Assembly (NCBI GenBank): GCA_003476445.1
Contig: DMUF01000250.1
Span: 14,476-31,842, forward strand
Direction: 5' to 3'
DNA from: Gammaproteobacteria bacterium
Lineage (GTDB): Bacteria; Pseudomonadota; Gammaproteobacteria; Pseudomonadales; Azotimanducaceae
Length of the DNA stretch: 17,367 nt
Under the pieces are notes generated by a model that ran no database searches, was not told the origin of the DNA, and saw only the letters and a program-made list of their open reading frames with translations. Below, piece after piece: positions 14,322 through 17,367 of this stretch. A program made the position numbers and the translations under genes. Every line of letters begins with the position of its first letter. Position 1 is the first letter of the stretch.

Positions 14322-14819
14322 ATGCACATGCTTGTCGCAGCCACCGCGAGCGCTCTGCTCGGCGCTACCCTGCTCACCGAACTCACGACGCGCCTCTGGC
14401 CGGATAACCGGGTGGCGCTACTCATCGCGAGCGCCGTTATCCTGTTCCTCACTGCGCTGCTGAACGCGCGTCTAGCACGTACCGCCCGTGCGGCCAGCAA
14501 CAACCTGGCGGAGTCCGTCCCTGTTCGCAGGGAACGCACGACACCACGTCCCGCGCCCGCTCGCAGCACGCCCCGGGAGGCGGGTGGCGCGCGCGAGTCG
14601 GGCACCGTCAAGTGGTTCAATCGAACCAAAGGCTTCGGCTTCATCGTGCGCGCCGATGGCAGCGAAATATTCGTGCATCAGCGTTCCATCCGCCTGGTCG
14701 ACGAGGGCGACTCGCGTCGTCGCCCCGCTCTGCTCGATGGGCAAGAGGTCACCTTCACGGTCGCCGTGCGTGACAAGGGCCCGCAAGCGGAAGACGTCTT
14801 CCCAGACAGCGCGCGCTGA
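14322..14819 (+). CDS. Membrane-anchored cold-shock-domain protein
   Basis: A 165-residue protein with two predicted transmembrane helices (about residues 3-20 and 30-48), an Arg/Pro/Ala-rich linker (50-91) and a C-terminal cold-shock domain (92-160). The CSD begins SGTVKWFNRTKGFGFI, with RNP1 KGFGFI (103-108) and RNP2 IFVHQ (116-120, usually VFVHF), and ends QAEDV. It should bind single-stranded RNA or DNA at the cytoplasmic face of the membrane; positive residues in the linker fit a cytoplasmic C-terminus. Two-helix CSD proteins occur in other gammaproteobacteria such as Pseudomonas (recalled, not checked), but their role is unclear. An alternative ATG lies at 14328. No strong ribosome binding site is visible. 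The argS gene follows after 46 nt. Confidence 0.85.
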   Translation: MHMLVAATASALLGATLLTELTTRLWPDNRVALLIASAVILFLTALLNARLARTARAASNNLAESVPVRRERTTPRPAPARSTPREAGGARESGTVKWFNRTKGFGFIVRADGSEIFVHQRSIRLVDEGDSRRRPALLDGQEVTFTVAVRDKGPQAEDVFPDSAR

Positions 14820-14851
14820 ACTGGCTAGCGACCGCGAGGCCCTACCTTTTC

Positions 14852-14855
14852 GGAG
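14852..14855 (+). promoter_or_regulatory. Ribosome binding site for the GTG start of argS
   Basis: GGAG lies 10 nt before GTG 14866. It supports starting argS here and not further upstream, where the open frame only continues by chance through the cold-shock-domain gene. Confidence 0.5.
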
Positions 14856-14865
14856 ATCCGGTGCC

Positions 14866-16569
14866 GTGAATGTTCGTGCACTTCTGACGGAACGACTGGA
14901 AACCGCCCTGGCGAAGGCGCTCGGAGAGTCCACCCCCGCGGTGGTGCAACCCGCGGCCCGGCCAGAGTTCGGTGACTATCAGGCAAACGGGATCATGGCG
15001 GCCGCAAAGCGCACGCGCCAAAATCCGCGCGCGCTCGCGGAGCGCGTCATTGCCCTCGCGGAACTCGACGATCTCACCGATCCGCCCGAAATCGCGGGAC
15101 CCGGCTTCATCAACCTGCGGCTGTCAGCCGATTTTCTGACTCGAGCACTGGCCACACCCGAATTGCTTGCAGCGGTTCCGGCGCCACAGCGCGTTGTCGT
15201 CGACTACTCAAGCCCCAACCTCGCAAAGGAAATGCACGTCGGGCACCTGCGCAGCACCATCATCGGTGACGCCATCGCACGCGTGCTCGAAGCCCTGGGT
15301 CACACGGTGATCCGGCAAAATCACGTCGGCGACTGGGGTACTCAGTTCGGCATGCTCCTCGCACACCTCGAGGACACGGGCGCAAGCTCCGACGGGCTGG
15401 CGGACCTCGAAAGCTTCTACCGCGACGCGAAGGCGCGCTTCGATGCGGACCCGGCATTCGCGGAGCGCAGCCGCGAAACCGTGGTGCGACTCCAAAGCGG
15501 CGAAGTGGCGGCCCGCCGCGCTTGGCAGCGCTTCATTGATATATCGCTGTCGCACTGCCAGGCCGTCTACGACCGCCTGGGCGTGCTGCTGACACCTGCA
15601 GACGTGCGTGCCGAGAGCGCGTACAACGAGGCGCTGCCACACGTGGTCGCAGACCTTACCGCCAAAGGTCTGGCCGTGCCTTCCGAGGGCGCGATCTGCG
15701 TGTTCCTCGATGAATTCGTGGGCAAGGAGGGCGAACCCCTGCCCGTCATCGTGCAGAAATCCGACGGCGGCTATCTGTATGCAACCACGGATCTCGCGGC
15801 GGTACAGTTTCGCTCCGAATCCCTCGCAGCCAGTCGGGTGCTTTATCTGACCGACGCCCGTCAGGCGCTGCACTTTCGCCAGATCTTCGCAGTGGCGCGG
15901 CGAGCAGGTCTCGCAGACTCGACCGTCGCGCTCGAGCATCTTCCGTTTGGGGCGATGCTCGGCAAGGACGGACGGCCCTTCCGCACGCGTGCGGGTACGG
16001 TGGTCAAACTCATCGAATTGCTGAACGAAGCGGAGAGTCGGGCGCTCGCGCTGGTCGCGGAAAAAAACCCGGAGCTCGATCCCGCGGCACAGGCAGTCAT
16101 CGCGCGGGCGGTGGGGATCGGCGCCGTGAAGTACGCGGATCTTTCGAAGAACCGCACCAGCGACTATGTCTTCGACTGGGAGCAGATGCTCTCATTCGAA
16201 GGCAATACGGCCCCGTATCTGCAGTACGCCTTCACGCGCATCCAGAGCATCTTCCGCCGCGCCGGCGTACCGTCAGGACCGCGTCCCTTGCAGGTTGCGC
16301 CAGAGGCGCACGAGGAACACGCGCTTGCCGTGCAGCTCGCGCGCTACCAGGAAGTGGTGGAACAAGTCGCCGCAGACGGCTTTCCGCACCTGCTGTGTGC
16401 TTATCTGTACGAGCTGGCAACGCTCTTCATGCGGTTCTACGAAGCCTGCCCGATTCTTCAGGCTGAGCCGACTGATCGCGAACGTCGCCTGGCTCTCGCT
16501 GCGCGTACAGGCGCCACACTGCAACACGGACTCGACCTGCTCGGCATCGAGACCGTGGAGCGGATGTGA
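14866..16569 (+). CDS. argS: Arginyl-tRNA synthetase
   Basis: A 567-residue class I synthetase that charges tRNA-Arg and needs the tRNA for arginine activation. The N-terminal additional domain (1-110, EFGDYQANGIMAAAK) recognises the tRNA D-loop in this family. DYSSPNLAKEMHVGHLRSTI holds the HIGH motif (HVGH, 124-127). Q-N-HVGDWGTQFGMLL is diagnostic for ArgRS, and the KMSKS loop is replaced by MLGKDGRPFRTRAG, as usual. The DALR anticodon-binding domain is at the C-terminus (LQYAFTRIQSIFRR; LYELATLFMRFYEACPIL). The E. coli enzyme is 577 residues, so this is full length. GTG 14866 was chosen from the conserved N-terminus and GGAG. It is the last gene of the yciB-argS run and converges with the desaturase gene. 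Confidence 0.97.
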   Translation: MNVRALLTERLETALAKALGESTPAVVQPAARPEFGDYQANGIMAAAKRTRQNPRALAERVIALAELDDLTDPPEIAGPGFINLRLSADFLTRALATPELLAAVPAPQRVVVDYSSPNLAKEMHVGHLRSTIIGDAIARVLEALGHTVIRQNHVGDWGTQFGMLLAHLEDTGASSDGLADLESFYRDAKARFDADPAFAERSRETVVRLQSGEVAARRAWQRFIDISLSHCQAVYDRLGVLLTPADVRAESAYNEALPHVVADLTAKGLAVPSEGAICVFLDEFVGKEGEPLPVIVQKSDGGYLYATTDLAAVQFRSESLAASRVLYLTDARQALHFRQIFAVARRAGLADSTVALEHLPFGAMLGKDGRPFRTRAGTVVKLIELLNEAESRALALVAEKNPELDPAAQAVIARAVGIGAVKYADLSKNRTSDYVFDWEQMLSFEGNTAPYLQYAFTRIQSIFRRAGVPSGPRPLQVAPEAHEEHALAVQLARYQEVVEQVAADGFPHLLCAYLYELATLFMRFYEACPILQAEPTDRERRLALAARTGATLQHGLDLLGIETVERM

Positions 16570-16583
16570 TGAACGATCACTGG

Positions 16584-16613
16584 TCGCGCTCGATCAGCCC
16601 CGATTGAGCGCGA
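16584..16613. terminator. Hairpin between convergent argS and desaturase genes
   Basis: TCGCGCTCGATC (16584-16595) and GATTGAGCGCGA (16602-16613) form a 12-bp stem with a single G-U wobble and a 6-nt loop. It begins 15 nt after the argS stop, and the loop and distal arm lie inside the last codons of the convergent desaturase gene. No U tract follows on either strand, so it may end transcription in both directions only weakly, or act with Rho or as a 3'-end barrier. Confidence 0.45.
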
Positions 16614-17367
16614 GCCGCGGAACCGAGTAGGACTTGAGTTCACGCACGAAATCGTTCAGCGCTTCGATACCCGAGGCTTCTGCATCCGCGCACCACTGCC
16701 GCAGTTCGCGCAGCAGTTCCTCTGCATTGCCGCCGCGCTTGGCCCACACCGCGATCAGGCGCTGTTTGAACTCGTAGACGGTGTTGAGCACCGGCTGCTC
16801 GGCGAGCACCAGCGCACGTTCACGCCGACCGGCATCAGAGACCAGCGACTCCTCACGGCACAGCAGGCGGCGCACGCTGCGCACGGCGCTGCTGCGCGCC
16901 TCACCGACCCGGGCGAGTTCCTGCTCAACCAGGGGCGTGACAACGTCTTCAGCGTACTTCGCCATAATCCGGAAGCGGTCGTTGAGCACTGCCCACGCCG
17001 TGTCGATGTCGAGCGCGGCCTTACCCGGAACGCGCGCCACGACCGGCCCCGTGCTGCGAGCGCGGGCGAGCCGAAAGAGGCTGAAGAGACGGATCCAGAA
17101 CCAGCCGATGTCGAATTCCCAGGGCTTCTGCGAGAGCTTTGCAGAGTTGGGGTAGGTGTGGTGATTATTATGCAGCTCTTCCCCACCGATCAGGATGCCC
17201 CAGGGCGAGATGTTCCTCGCCGCGTCACCGCACTCGAAATTGCGATAGCCCCAGAAGTGCCCGATGCCGTTGATGACCCCTGCCGCAAGGACGGGGATCC
17301 AGAGCATCTGCACCGCCCAGACGGTAAGCCCGATCGCGCCAAACAACACCACGTTGGTCACGGCAAG
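16594..17367 (-). CDS. Membrane fatty acid desaturase, 3' part (cut by window edge)
   Basis: The open frame runs through the window end, and 257 codons are visible. The internal GTG at 17361 is not a convincing start because the conserved catalytic core and earlier His boxes are missing. The visible part begins with a hydrophobic hairpin (VVLFGAIGLTVWAVQMLWIPVLAAGVINGIGH), then HFWGYRNFE, and the third His box HNNHH (17158-17172) followed by YPNSAK, as in acyl-CoA/acyl-lipid delta-9 desaturases that use a di-iron centre. About 150 helical residues follow the desaturase core, with charged stretches and the motif LRELRQWCADAEASGIEALNDF near the end. Such a tail is absent from the short desaturases; I believe it occurs in Pseudomonas DesA-type proteins but could not check. 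It probably adjusts membrane unsaturation. Confidence 0.88.
   Translation of the reverse strand, partial: LAVTNVVLFGAIGLTVWAVQMLWIPVLAAGVINGIGHFWGYRNFECGDAARNISPWGILIGGEELHNNHHTYPNSAKLSQKPWEFDIGWFWIRLFSLFRLARARSTGPVVARVPGKAALDIDTAWAVLNDRFRIMAKYAEDVVTPLVEQELARVGEARSSAVRSVRRLLCREESLVSDAGRRERALVLAEQPVLNTVYEFKQRLIAVWAKRGGNAEELLRELRQWCADAEASGIEALNDFVRELKSYSVPRLALNRG

Noticed and set aside
14488..14865. Longer argS starting upstream inside the cold-shock-domain gene
   Set aside because: The extra 126 residues are an out-of-frame reading of the CSD gene, and ArgRS homology starts at GTG 14866 with an upstream GGAG.
1..17367. tRNA/rRNA genes, CRISPR repeats, insertion sequences, prophage or toxin-antitoxin genes
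   Set aside because: None found: the window is tightly packed with housekeeping genes, no gap exceeds about 170 nt, and no direct repeats or integrase/transposase genes were seen.

Overview
The window is a GC-rich stretch of bacterial chromosome, almost fully coding, with 17 protein genes (two cut by the window edges). No RNA genes, mobile elements, CRISPR arrays or transfer scars were seen. Gene content and order point to a gammaproteobacterium. The order gyrA / mtaD-ubiG-yciK resembles Pseudomonas, and yciO-trpS-scpA-scpB-rluB next to yciB is a familiar gammaproteobacterial neighbourhood. The PdxJ is of the type I associate with Xanthomonadales and Bacteroidota rather than E. coli, which suggests a deep-branching, Xanthomonadales- or Nevskiales-like lineage. 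This placement is inference; no marker search could be run.

Layout. (1) 1-1616, minus: 5' part of gyrA. (2) 1617-1786: divergent promoter region with an extended -10 for gyrA, a strong hairpin, and a -10 box placed so that mtaD would be leaderless. (3) 1787-4618, plus: mtaD-ubiG-yciK, overlapping genes for methylthioadenosine/SAH deamination, ubiquinone O-methylation and a short-chain dehydrogenase. (4) 10929-4635, minus: trpS-scpA-scpB-rluB-modA-modB-modC, seven genes with gaps of at most 6 nt or overlaps. A tRNA synthetase, the SMC partner proteins, a 23S rRNA pseudouridine synthase and a complete molybdate ABC importer therefore seem to share one transcript. (5) 11649-11038, minus: yciO, divergent from (6) 11782-16569, plus: yciB, a small membrane-anchored coiled-coil protein, pdxJ, a periplasmic cyclophilin, a membrane-anchored cold-shock-domain protein and argS. 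(7) 17367-16594, minus: 3' part of a membrane fatty acid desaturase, convergent with argS.

Most genes are housekeeping and I do not see a new multi-gene defence or biosynthetic system. The points worth a second look are protein-level and organisational: a Cys pattern in TrpRS matching the [4Fe-4S] TrpRS of Thermotoga; Gly at the main quinolone-resistance position of GyrA; loss of the conserved oxyanion-binding Ser in ModA; an SH3-less relative of YgiM; a membrane-tethered cold-shock domain; the mod genes tied to the scp operon; a probable leaderless mtaD mRNA; and absence of mupP from its usual place.
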